A stretch of 63,385 nucleotides of DNA from the NCBI RefSeq assembly GCF_000205165.1, contig NZ_GL883836.1:68381-131765 (forward strand), in the 5' to 3' direction. How positions within the stretch are numbered: position 1 is the stretch's first letter; each line of letters begins with the position of its first letter. The DNA is from Paraprevotella xylaniphila YIT 11841 (GTDB taxonomy: Bacteria; Bacteroidota; Bacteroidia; Bacteroidales; Bacteroidaceae). Made by a program: the position numbers and the translations under genes. Under the pieces are notes generated by a model, which made no database searches, had not been told where the DNA came from, and saw only the letters and a list, made by a program, of their open reading frames with translations. Positions 22,266-30,746 of this stretch are shown here, piece after piece.

Positions 22266-24857
22266 ATGAAACAGGTTGTATGGATATGTTGGTGTTGGCT
22301 TAGCTGTATCACGTTGGGGGTACAGGCCAAGAAGACGGATAACCGCGAGGTGGTGAATTTGAACCGTGAGTGGACTTATCAGCGTGGCGATTATCCGGGA
22401 GCCGAACAGGCAGATTATGACGATTCAGGATGGGAGCACGTCGGCTTGCCCCATTCGTTCAGCATTCCCTATTTCATGTGGAAGGACTTTTATACCGGTT
22501 ACGGTTGGTATCGCAAGACAATAGTGTTGGACAAGGCTGACCTGAAGCGGGAAATCTTTTTGGAGTTCGACGGAGTGTTCCAAGTGGCAGAAGTATATAT
22601 GAATGGCCGTTTGGCCGCGACGCATAAAGGGGGCTACACCGGTTTCAACGTCCGTCTCACGCCATACATGAGAAAGGGAGAGAACCAAATCGCCGTACGG
22701 GTGGACAACTCGTGGCGGGGCGACGTGGCTCCGCGTGGAGGTGAACATGTGTTTAGTGGAGGTATCTACCGTAATGTGCGTCTGGTGAAGAAGAACCCCG
22801 TGCACATCGATTGGTATGGCACGTTTGTGACCACGCCGACCTTGGCTGCGCATAAGGGACGTTCGTCCTCCGTCCGTGTACAAACCGACGTGCGCAACCT
22901 GACGGACCAAGTGGGAACGTATGAATTGCAGATACAGGTATTGGATGAAAACCGGCGTGTCGTGTCCGGACAAAGGGCTGTCCGGCGCGTGGAAGCGCAA
23001 AGTATGGCTCGGTTCGATTTGTCTACTGATGAAATAGAGGGCGTGGCCTTGTGGCATCCGTCGCATCCTCATTTGTATTCGGTGGTGTGCAGCCTGTACA
23101 AAGGGCGCAAGTTATTGGACAGCGAAGAAGTGGCGTTCGGCTTCCGGTGGTTCGAGTGGACAGCCGACAAAGGTTTTTTCCTTAACGGGGAACATTTCTT
23201 CTTCCGGGGGGCGAATGTCCACCAGGACCAGGCTGGTTGGGGCGATGCCGTGACCGAAGAGGCCATGCGGCGAGACGTGCGGATGATGAAGGAAGCCGGC
23301 TTCGACATGATTCGTGGCAGCCACTATCCCCATGCTCCGGCTTTTGCAGAGGCATGTGACCGGGAGGGGATGCTCTTCTGGTCCGAAACCCCGTTTTGGG
23401 GTACGGCGGGGCCGAAAAAGGACGGAAGTTGGACCGCCAGTGCCTATCCCGTGAAGGAGAGTGACGTTGCGGGATTCGAGAGCAACGTGCTTGCGCAATT
23501 GGAAGAAATGATACGTATCCACCGTAACCATCCTTCCGTATTTGTGTGGAGCGTGAGCAACGAACCGTTCTTTACCGACGGGAAGACGATTCCGGCTGTG
23601 AAGGCTCTGTTGAAAAAGATGGTGGACACGGCGCACCGCCTCGACCCTACGCGCATGGCGGCCGTCGGAGGAGCACAACGCCCGTTAGGAGACGACCGTA
23701 TAGACAAGATAGGCGATGTGGCCGGGTATAATGGCGACGGGGCCAACATTGCCGACTTCCAGCAGCCCGGCATTCCCAGTGTCGTGACGGAATATGGCAG
23801 CACGTTGGCCGAGCGTCCCGGAAAATACATGGCCGGATGGGGCGATTTGGGCCGCGACGAAGGTTGGAAAGGACGCGAATGGCGGAGCGGACAGGCTATT
23901 TGGTGCGGATTCGACCATGGCAGCATTTTCGGAGAGAGCATGGCGCGGTTGGGCATTGTGGACTATTTCCGCCTGCCCAAGCGTTCGTGGTATTGGTATC
24001 GTAACGAATACGGGCACCGGTTGCCTCCGTCGTGGCCGCAAGAAGGCGTGTCTGCGCGTCTACGTCTGGAAGCTTCGAAGACAGGAGGCATCTTGGCCGA
24101 CGGTACGGACGATGTACAGTTGGTGCTTACGGTATTGGATAAGGAAGGCCGCGAGTTAAGCAATAGTCCGGATGTGACGCTTTCCGTCATTTCCGGTCCG
24201 GGAGAGTTCCCGACCGGGCGTTCCATCACGTTCTCGGCCGACAGCGACATACGGATTGCGGACGGCAAGGCTGCCATGGCACTGAGGTCTTATTATGCAG
24301 GCCGTACGGTGGTGGAGGCCTCTTCGTCCGGATTGGAATCCGCCCGGGTGCAGCTTGAATTTACGGGTGCGCCGGAATATGAGGAAGGCAAGTCGGTCCA
24401 AGTGCTTTCGCGCCCTTACGTGCGTTTCACTCCCGGCCATGTGGAGTCCGTGCTTCAGGTTTACGGTCCGGACAGTCCCACCTTTGCCAGTAGCTCGTCT
24501 GAGGGCCATTCTCCCGGTTTTGCGGCAGATGGCGACCGGAAGACTTATTGGAAGCCTGCTGAAAGCGACGCGTCTTCTTATCTGACGCTCGATGTGGAGC
24601 GGACATTGGAGGTGCATGCCGTGAAAGCCCAGTTTCCTCTGGAAACCTGTCAGAGTTTCAAAGTAGAGTTTTCTGTGGACAATGTGGAATGGGTCCTGGT
24701 TTCGGATGGAGTTGTGACAGAAGGAACATCATGGGAGAAGACGTTGGCGCATCCGCAAAAAGCCCGTTTTGTACGTTTCTCTTTCCCGTCAGAAGGGAAC
24801 GGACAGCGGTCGGCCGTGGCCGAGATAGAAGTACATGGCAAAGTGGGTGCCCGTTGA
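22266..24857 (+). CDS. GH2 enzyme (beta-galactosidase-like) with C-terminal F5/8-type C domain
   Basis: 863 aa. Signal peptide ending GVQAKK. GH2 sugar-binding domain (about 25-190), Ig-like domain (about 190-290) and TIM barrel (about 290-600) with acid/base E433 in WSVSNEPFF and nucleophile E509 in VVTEYGS. Then an Ig-like domain and a discoidin/CBM32-type domain (about 730-860; SEGHSPGFAADGDRKTYWKP, RFVRFSFPSEGN). It probably removes a beta-linked sugar such as galactose or xylose from side chains. It is the last gene before a 418-bp gap. Confidence 0.92.
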   Translation: MKQVVWICWCWLSCITLGVQAKKTDNREVVNLNREWTYQRGDYPGAEQADYDDSGWEHVGLPHSFSIPYFMWKDFYTGYGWYRKTIVLDKADLKREIFLEFDGVFQVAEVYMNGRLAATHKGGYTGFNVRLTPYMRKGENQIAVRVDNSWRGDVAPRGGEHVFSGGIYRNVRLVKKNPVHIDWYGTFVTTPTLAAHKGRSSSVRVQTDVRNLTDQVGTYELQIQVLDENRRVVSGQRAVRRVEAQSMARFDLSTDEIEGVALWHPSHPHLYSVVCSLYKGRKLLDSEEVAFGFRWFEWTADKGFFLNGEHFFFRGANVHQDQAGWGDAVTEEAMRRDVRMMKEAGFDMIRGSHYPHAPAFAEACDREGMLFWSETPFWGTAGPKKDGSWTASAYPVKESDVAGFESNVLAQLEEMIRIHRNHPSVFVWSVSNEPFFTDGKTIPAVKALLKKMVDTAHRLDPTRMAAVGGAQRPLGDDRIDKIGDVAGYNGDGANIADFQQPGIPSVVTEYGSTLAERPGKYMAGWGDLGRDEGWKGREWRSGQAIWCGFDHGSIFGESMARLGIVDYFRLPKRSWYWYRNEYGHRLPPSWPQEGVSARLRLEASKTGGILADGTDDVQLVLTVLDKEGRELSNSPDVTLSVISGPGEFPTGRSITFSADSDIRIADGKAAMALRSYYAGRTVVEASSSGLESARVQLEFTGAPEYEEGKSVQVLSRPYVRFTPGHVESVLQVYGPDSPTFASSSSEGHSPGFAADGDRKTYWKPAESDASSYLTLDVERTLEVHAVKAQFPLETCQSFKVEFSVDNVEWVLVSDGVVTEGTSWEKTLAHPQKARFVRFSFPSEGNGQRSAVAEIEVHGKVGAR

Positions 24858-24959
24858 ATGGGCGGGATATGCAGGGGTGTGCCGTAAGTGGAAATCTTTG
24901 GAAAGTAAATATTTATTCATTCCGAATTGATTCGGCTGAGATTACGGATTTGTTTGGCA

Positions 24960-25001
24960 CAGATTGGAAAATCATTCTCCTGAGAATGATTTTCCAATCT
25001 G
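24960..25001. repeat. Near-perfect 42-bp palindrome
   Basis: Twenty bases on each side match exactly around a CT centre (arms from CAGATTGGAAAATCATTCTC). No T run follows on either strand, so an intrinsic terminator is unlikely. It may be a transcript-processing hairpin or a protein-binding site. Confidence 0.85.
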
Positions 25002-25193
25002 CGGAACAATGTAAGTTGTTGAAATAGAATGTGTAATACTTGTGGTAATCAAGGCGTTACGAAAGGGTACATGTCATGGATATTTATCCCGGTGCGAATC
25101 GGTGTCTGGGAGTCGCATGGACAAAAGGGATGGCATTCCGGGAAAATAAGTAAGATGTGGACGGTTATGGTTGCGCCGGTTGGAGTAAATTCG

Positions 25194-25201
25194 TATATTT
25201 G
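25194..25201 (+). promoter_or_regulatory. -7 box of the GH127-type gene
   Basis: TATATTTG fits TAnnTTTG. It lies before and across the upstream end of the longest open frame (25201), which rules out that start and supports ATG 25276. Confidence 0.55.
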
Positions 25202-25275
25202 TGCGTGTAAGAAAGACACCCATTCGTGAGAAAGTGGGTGAGGTCAAATTAAAATTAAAAAATGATATAGGAGAT

Positions 25276-27636
25276 ATGAATGTATTGAAAACATTATGTT
25301 CGGCATCATTGCTGGTGGTGATGGCTTCGGCAGATGCCCGGATTCCGGTGAAAGTGGAGACTTTCCCATTGAACGACGTGAGACTGACGCAGGGTCCGTT
25401 TAAGCATGCGGAGGATTTGGATATCCGTTATCTGCTCGGGTTGGATCCCGACCGCCTGTTGGCACCTTATCTGAAAGGTGCGGGCTTGGAACCGAAAGCC
25501 GACAATTATACCAACTGGGAAAATACCGGTCTGGACGGCCATATCGGGGGGCATTACGTTTCGGCACTTGCCTATATGTACGCTGCCACCGGGAACGAGG
25601 AAATCAAACAACGGTTAGACTACATGTTGTCCGAATGGAAAAGGGCGCAGGACGCTGCCGGTGACGGATACCTTTGTGGTGCGCCGAACGGGCGCAAGAT
25701 ATGGGATGCCGTGTCTAAGGGGGACATACAGGCTTCTTCTTTCGGACTGAACGGAGGGTGGGTGCCTTTGTACAATATCCATAAGACGTATGCCGGTTTG
25801 CGTGACGCCTACGTGGTGGCAGGCTGTGCGCAAGCCAAGGACATGTTGGTGAAGTTGACCGATTGGATGATGAACCTGACGAAAGACCTGAGCGATGAAC
25901 AAATACAAGATATGTTGCGTAGCGAACACGGGGGATTGAACGAAGTGTTTGCCGATGTGGCCGACCTGACGGGAAAGGACGGCTATATGCAACTGGCCCG
26001 CCGTTTCTCGCACCGTGAGATTCTCGACCCTTTGTTGAAGCAGGAAGACCAACTGACGGGCAAGCATGCCAATACCCAAATCCCGAAAGTCATCGGTTAC
26101 AAGCGTATTGCGGACTTGGAAGGGGACGAAAGTTGGGACGATGCGGCACGTTTCTTCTGGAAGACGGTGGTGGATCAGCGCAGTATCTCCATAGGTGGCA
26201 ACAGCGTGCGCGAGCATTTCCATCCCTCGGAAGACTTTTCCAGCATGCTGACGAGCGAACAGGGACCGGAGACCTGCAATACCTATAATATGCTGCGGTT
26301 GACCAAGATGTTGTACCAGACCAGTGCGGACGCACATTACATGGACTATTACGAACGGGCGTTGTACAATCACATTTTGTCTACCATCGATCCTGTGCAA
26401 GGAGGCTTCGTATATTTCACGCCGATGCGTTCGGGGCATTACCGGGTGTATTCCCAACCACAGACGAGCTTTTGGTGTTGCGTAGGTTCCGGAATGGAGA
26501 ACCATGCGAAATACGGGGAGATGATTTATGCCCATGGCGGGGATGATTTGTATGTGAACCTGTTCATACCCTCGGTGTTGCAGTGGGGAAAGGTGCGTGT
26601 AGAGCAACGTACGTCTTTTCCTTATGAAGAAGCGACCACCCTTCGCCTGTCGTGTAGCAAGGCCAAGACGTTTACGGTGAAATTCCGTGTGCCGGAGTGG
26701 ACGGACGCTTCCCGGATGGAGTTGACGGTGAACGGGACGGCCCAACCTGTTTCGGTTTCCGGCGGTTATGTGGCGGTCAGCCGTAAATGGACGGACGGGG
26801 ACGAGGTGCGGTTGACTTTGCCGATGTCGCTCCGGGCTGTGGTTTTGCCTGACGGGTCGGACAACTATTCGTTCATGTATGGTCCGGTGGTCTTGGCTTC
26901 CCGTATGGGTAAACAGGAGCAGGTCGGATTGTTCGCCGATGACAGCCGGGGCGGCCATATCGCGGGCGGGCCGCAGTGGCCTTTGCAGGACATGCCGGTG
27001 ATTGTGGGCGACAAGGACGAACTTCTGTCACATATCGAAAAGGTGGAAGGGAAACCATTGGAATTCAAGCTTCGCGGTGTGCGTCCCGAACGTTATGAAG
27101 GGATGGTGTTGGAACCGTTCAATCGCTTGTATGAATGCCGTTATATGGTGTACTGGCCGGTGATTTCTCCCGAAAAACTGAAAGCCCAACAGGAGGAACT
27201 GGCACGTGTGGAGCGTGAACGGAATGCTTTGGAGGCTGCGACGGCAGATAAGGTCATCTGTGGGGAACAGCAGCCGGAGAGCGACCATTTCATCCAGTCG
27301 GAGCAGTCGCGTACGGGAAGCCAGGGCAATCGCCATTGGCGTGCTGCGGACGGGGCAGGTTGGTTTTCGTACCGTATGAAAACGAATGGGCGCGAAGTGG
27401 CCCGTTTGCGGGTGACTTATGCGGCAGGAGGTAAAGACGTGGCTGCTACAGTCTCGGTGGACGGGCAGGCGGCAGGCATATTGGGACAGCCGGATGGCAA
27501 GGGTATGCAGACGGTTTTCCTTGATTTGCCGGAAGGTGTGTCCGGGAAAGACGTGTTGACCGTGCGGTTTGCCCCTTCCGGGAAAAGTTCGACACCGCGT
27601 GTCTATGAAATAAGATTGTTGGTGGCTGACGAGTAA
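25276..27636 (+). CDS. GH127/GH146-like beta-L-arabinofuranosidase
   Basis: 786 aa from ATG 25276, chosen for AGGAG seven bases upstream, the promoter at 25194 and a good signal peptide (ending ASADAR). The (alpha/alpha)6 barrel has the zinc-thiolate site of the GH127 group: E332-x-C334 in GPETCNTY and C401-C402 in FWCCVGSG, where the Cys acts as nucleophile. Residues about 560-650 and 680-786 look like the C-terminal domains DUF4986 and DUF6805, which point to GH146 rather than GH127 proper. It should release beta-L-arabinofuranose. Single-gene unit or operon end, closed by a strong terminator. Confidence 0.9.
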   Translation: MNVLKTLCSASLLVVMASADARIPVKVETFPLNDVRLTQGPFKHAEDLDIRYLLGLDPDRLLAPYLKGAGLEPKADNYTNWENTGLDGHIGGHYVSALAYMYAATGNEEIKQRLDYMLSEWKRAQDAAGDGYLCGAPNGRKIWDAVSKGDIQASSFGLNGGWVPLYNIHKTYAGLRDAYVVAGCAQAKDMLVKLTDWMMNLTKDLSDEQIQDMLRSEHGGLNEVFADVADLTGKDGYMQLARRFSHREILDPLLKQEDQLTGKHANTQIPKVIGYKRIADLEGDESWDDAARFFWKTVVDQRSISIGGNSVREHFHPSEDFSSMLTSEQGPETCNTYNMLRLTKMLYQTSADAHYMDYYERALYNHILSTIDPVQGGFVYFTPMRSGHYRVYSQPQTSFWCCVGSGMENHAKYGEMIYAHGGDDLYVNLFIPSVLQWGKVRVEQRTSFPYEEATTLRLSCSKAKTFTVKFRVPEWTDASRMELTVNGTAQPVSVSGGYVAVSRKWTDGDEVRLTLPMSLRAVVLPDGSDNYSFMYGPVVLASRMGKQEQVGLFADDSRGGHIAGGPQWPLQDMPVIVGDKDELLSHIEKVEGKPLEFKLRGVRPERYEGMVLEPFNRLYECRYMVYWPVISPEKLKAQQEELARVERERNALEAATADKVICGEQQPESDHFIQSEQSRTGSQGNRHWRAADGAGWFSYRMKTNGREVARLRVTYAAGGKDVAATVSVDGQAAGILGQPDGKGMQTVFLDLPEGVSGKDVLTVRFAPSGKSSTPRVYEIRLLVADE

Positions 27637-27673
27637 AACAAGAGTGTCAGGGCTTGTCCTGCAAGTAAAATGC

Positions 27674-27709
27674 AAAACCGCTGGAGGAGGAACTCTTCCA
27701 GCGGTTTTT
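27674..27709 (+). terminator. Intrinsic terminator after the GH127-type gene
   Basis: AAAACCGCTGGA (27674-27685) pairs with TCCAGCGGTTTT (27697-27708) around an 11-nt loop, followed by T. It closes the first enzyme block. Confidence 0.88.
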
Positions 27710-28020
27710 GATACATAGCCGGTTGTTTTTCCAGCTGTTTGTGTTTCCATGATAACAATCTTCCTTCCTTAAACAATACCAACACCTAAGAACCAATCAT
27801 TAACCTAATTTCCAATTATGAAAAACCATCCTGTGCAATCTTTACCTTGAGGCAAAACCACCTGAAAAACCAACATTAACCTAATCATTATATTATGAAA
27901 CCTATTTTGCTTTGCCTTTATCCTTATAGTGCAAAGATAAGGTTATATTTCCTTTTTCATTTTTGAATAAGTAGCATATATTTTGTTTTATGAAACGTGA
28001 TGGAATTTTTTTTGGTAAAT
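27710..28020. other. Gap with two susC-like leader remnants
   Basis: Two similar blocks each have an AACCAAnCATTAACCTAAT-like stretch followed by ATGAAA (ATG at 27818 and 27895). This is the 5'-leader pattern I associate with susC genes in Bacteroidales, but the frames stop after 10 and 23 codons. A minus-strand TATCTTTG (27932-27939) has no gene behind it. The rest is AT-rich with no other feature. Possibly a scar where transporter genes were lost. Confidence 0.45.
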
Positions 28021-28067
28021 GAAACATAGGAGAATAAATATGTTACATAGGCAAAAATGGGTTACAT
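28021..28067 (+). promoter_or_regulatory. Phased operator sites before the second GH115 operon
   Basis: GAAACAT (28021), ATGTTACAT (28040-28048) and GTTACAT (28061) repeat at 21 and 19 bp and are centred 56, 35 and 16 bp upstream of the -7 box. The central copy is the clearest match to the palindromic core. Confidence 0.7.
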
Positions 28068-28078
28068 GCAGAATGCCG

Positions 28079-28086
28079 TATCTTTG
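28079..28086 (+). promoter_or_regulatory. -7 box of the second GH115 operon
   Basis: TATCTTTG fits TAnnTTTG. It lies inside the longest open frame, so translation must begin downstream, at 28111 or 28120. Confidence 0.7.
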
Positions 28087-28110
28087 CGTGTAAAGAACAA
28101 GATAGTATAT

Positions 28111-30717
28111 ATGAAGGTGATGAGAAGAAGAATAAGGATGTTGTGTATGGGAATCATGGCATGGGCGATGTCCTTTGCCGTGTATGCGAAAGCGAATACG
28201 TTACGTGTCTTTGGAGAACCCCGGAAAGGAAGTTTTCCTATATCCGAAGCTTATTTGGTATATGCCCTCGAAGATGGGAAGACTGTAGAGAAAGTGACCG
28301 GGCTATTGTCGGAAGACATCTTCAGGGTCACGGGGAAAAAAGTCGGCATACGTACGGAGGTAGCCGGGGGGCATCCGGTGATTCTTGGTATACATGGGAA
28401 GGGTAACGGACTTATAAGCCGTATGGTGGAAGAGGGACGGTTGGATGTTTCATCGCTTGAAGGCGGATGCGAGCAATTCATTATCCGGCGGGTGGAAAAT
28501 CCATTGCCCGGAGTGAAAGATGCTTTGGTTATCGTGGGCAGCGACCGTCGTGGGGTGGCTTACGGTGCCTTTACGCTCAGCGAGGCCATGGGCGTTTCAC
28601 CTTTCTACTGGTGGGCCGACGTACCAGTGGAACGCCGTGCGCGTTTGTGGGTCAAGGCAGATTATGTTTCGGACAAACCATCCGTCTGTTATCGCGGCAT
28701 TTTCCTGAACGATGAGGGATGGGGGCTGAATCCTTGGGCGGCAAAGACATTCGAGAAAGATTTGGGCAATATCGGTCCGAAAACCTATGCGCGGGTGTGC
28801 GAACTTGTCTTGCGCTTGAAAGGGAACATGCTCGCCCCGGCCATGCATGGTTGTTCCGACCCTTTTTATTTTCATCCGGAGAACAAACGCGTGGCAGATG
28901 AATACGGCATCATGGTGAACACTTCGCATTGTGAGCCGCTTCTGTTCAACAACGCTTCCAATAAAGAGTGGGACACGAAGAAAGACGGGGCATGGGATTA
29001 TACGCGAAACAAGGAGACCATTTTAGGAAAGTTGGACAAACGGGTATGTGAGGCTGCCCCTTATGAGAATGTATATACGTTGGCCATGCGCGGTTTGCAC
29101 GATGCCGGGATGCAGGGTGATCTGACGGAAGAAGGCAAGGTGGCTTTGCTGCATGAGGCCATTACCGACCAACGTGGCATCCTGTCGAAGTACGTGAGGA
29201 AACCGTTAGAGGAGATTCCCCAGATATTCGTTCCTTATAAAGAAGCGTTGGAACTCTATGAGAAAGGGTTGGAAGTGCCGGAGGATGTGACATTGGTGTG
29301 GCCGGACGATAACTATGGTTACTTGAAGCGGCTCAGTAATCCTGAGGAGCAGAAGCGCACGGGCGGTTCCGGTGTGTATTACCACCTTTCTTATTTAGGT
29401 GGCCCTCATGATTACCTGTGGCTGTGTACCACGCCGCCGGTGTTGATGTATGAGGAATTGAAAAAAGCGTATGATACGGGAGCCGACCGGTATTGGTTGC
29501 TGAATGTGGGCGACATCAAACCGATGGAATTGGGCATCAAGACTTTTTTCGATTTGGCTTGGGACTTGGACGCGTATGACTATGGGCGGGTTCACCGGCA
29601 TCAGGCCGAATTCATGGCCGGGATGTTCGGCAACCGTTATCAGGACGAGTTCCAGGACGCACTCGATACTTACTATCGGCTGGCTTGGAGCCGTAAGCCG
29701 GAGTTCATGGGGTGGGAACGTGAATGGGATGCCCCTGAATATAAGGAGTTGGCAGACACGGAATATTCTTTTGAGGTGTATAATGACGCACGTCAGCGGT
29801 TGGCCGATTACCGGCGTATTTCCGATTGGGCGGAGAAAACCATGGCCGGATTGCCGGAATCCTACCGTGCGTCCTTTTTTGAGATGTTGGGCTATCCAGC
29901 CATGGCCTCTTACCAGATGAACCGGAAGTTTCTGATGGCGCAACTTAACCACGAACGTGCTGAACAGGGGCGGATGGAAGAGGCTAATTGGGCTGCCCGA
30001 CAGTCCCGGGAGGCTTACGACAGCATAAACCGCTTGAACGACCGTTACAATCGGTTGTTGGATGGAAAGTGGAACCACATGATGATGTTGGCACCGGGGT
30101 GGGTGGCCAAATACCAAAACATGCCTCGCTTGGCCTTGTCGGATGAAGTGGGGGAAAAAGAAGTGGATATTATGCCTTGTGAGGAACAAGGGCGTTTGGA
30201 AGGTTGTACCGTGGTGGATTTGGCCGGATATACCCGGATGGACGGTGAGGGGACTCATAGTCTGAAAGTGGTGGAAGGCATCGGTTACGACGGGTGCGTT
30301 TTGCAGTTGGGCGAGGCTGTGGAGGCCTCTGTCAATCCTGAAGACCCAAGGTGTCCGCATGTGGAATATGCACTTCCGGACATGGCTGCCGATAGCGTGA
30401 CCGTGCATGTATATACTTTACCGTTTTTTCCTATATATAAAGGAAAGGGAACACGTTTCGGGATTTCCGTGGACGGCCATCCCGTCCAGGTGGCTCAAAA
30501 CCTACCCAAGGAGTTTTCCAAGGCGTGGAAAGACCAGGTGTTGCGTAACGGTGCTGTGGCTACATTCCGTTTTCCCATAGATGCCAAACGGAGGCGGCAC
30601 AAACTGGCCGTGGTATGTGGCGATCCGGGTGTAATGGTACAACGGGTCGTGGTGGATTGGGGCGGACTGCAAGATACGTATGTGGGGCCGGCCTTGTCTT
30701 TGGTTCGTGGAGAATGA
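28111..30717 (+). CDS. GH115 alpha-glucuronidase (second copy)
   Basis: 868 aa from ATG 28111 (28120 is also possible); the frame is open from 28057 but that start precedes the promoter. Signal peptide ending FAVYAKA. GH115 blocks: CYRGIFLNDEGWGLNPWA, RLKGNMLAPAMHG, NTSHCEPL, LAMRGLHDAG, VWPDDNYGYLKR and WLLNVGDIKPMELG. It is clearly diverged from the copy at 6629 (NEGW for NDEWP, SHCEP for SHHEP), which suggests a different acceptor, for example terminal against internal glucuronic acid. It leads the operon GH115-CE20-GH98-GH43 and its stop overlaps or abuts the next gene. Confidence 0.94.
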   Translation: MKVMRRRIRMLCMGIMAWAMSFAVYAKANTLRVFGEPRKGSFPISEAYLVYALEDGKTVEKVTGLLSEDIFRVTGKKVGIRTEVAGGHPVILGIHGKGNGLISRMVEEGRLDVSSLEGGCEQFIIRRVENPLPGVKDALVIVGSDRRGVAYGAFTLSEAMGVSPFYWWADVPVERRARLWVKADYVSDKPSVCYRGIFLNDEGWGLNPWAAKTFEKDLGNIGPKTYARVCELVLRLKGNMLAPAMHGCSDPFYFHPENKRVADEYGIMVNTSHCEPLLFNNASNKEWDTKKDGAWDYTRNKETILGKLDKRVCEAAPYENVYTLAMRGLHDAGMQGDLTEEGKVALLHEAITDQRGILSKYVRKPLEEIPQIFVPYKEALELYEKGLEVPEDVTLVWPDDNYGYLKRLSNPEEQKRTGGSGVYYHLSYLGGPHDYLWLCTTPPVLMYEELKKAYDTGADRYWLLNVGDIKPMELGIKTFFDLAWDLDAYDYGRVHRHQAEFMAGMFGNRYQDEFQDALDTYYRLAWSRKPEFMGWEREWDAPEYKELADTEYSFEVYNDARQRLADYRRISDWAEKTMAGLPESYRASFFEMLGYPAMASYQMNRKFLMAQLNHERAEQGRMEEANWAARQSREAYDSINRLNDRYNRLLDGKWNHMMMLAPGWVAKYQNMPRLALSDEVGEKEVDIMPCEEQGRLEGCTVVDLAGYTRMDGEGTHSLKVVEGIGYDGCVLQLGEAVEASVNPEDPRCPHVEYALPDMAADSVTVHVYTLPFFPIYKGKGTRFGISVDGHPVQVAQNLPKEFSKAWKDQVLRNGAVATFRFPIDAKRRRHKLAVVCGDPGVMVQRVVVDWGGLQDTYVGPALSLVRGE

Positions 30718-30746
30718 ATGGAATAACAATTATAGATAAAATAAAA

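Larger units (their letters stand above)
24858..25275. other. 418-bp gap between GH2 and GH127 genes
   Basis: It holds a near-perfect 42-bp palindrome (24960-25001) and a -7 box at 25194. A short open frame at 25029-25229 lacks a recognisable start signal and ends across the promoter, so I do not call it a gene. No ATGTWACAT array with the locus spacing is seen. Confidence 0.6.

Noticed and set aside
25029-25229. Open frame of 66 aa in the gap before the GH127-type gene
   Set aside because: No ribosome site, no known motif, and it runs through the promoter of the next gene.
27932-27939. Minus-strand promoter in the susC-leader gap
   Set aside because: The TATCTTTG match is good, but no gene follows on the minus strand, so it is mentioned only as part of a possible scar.
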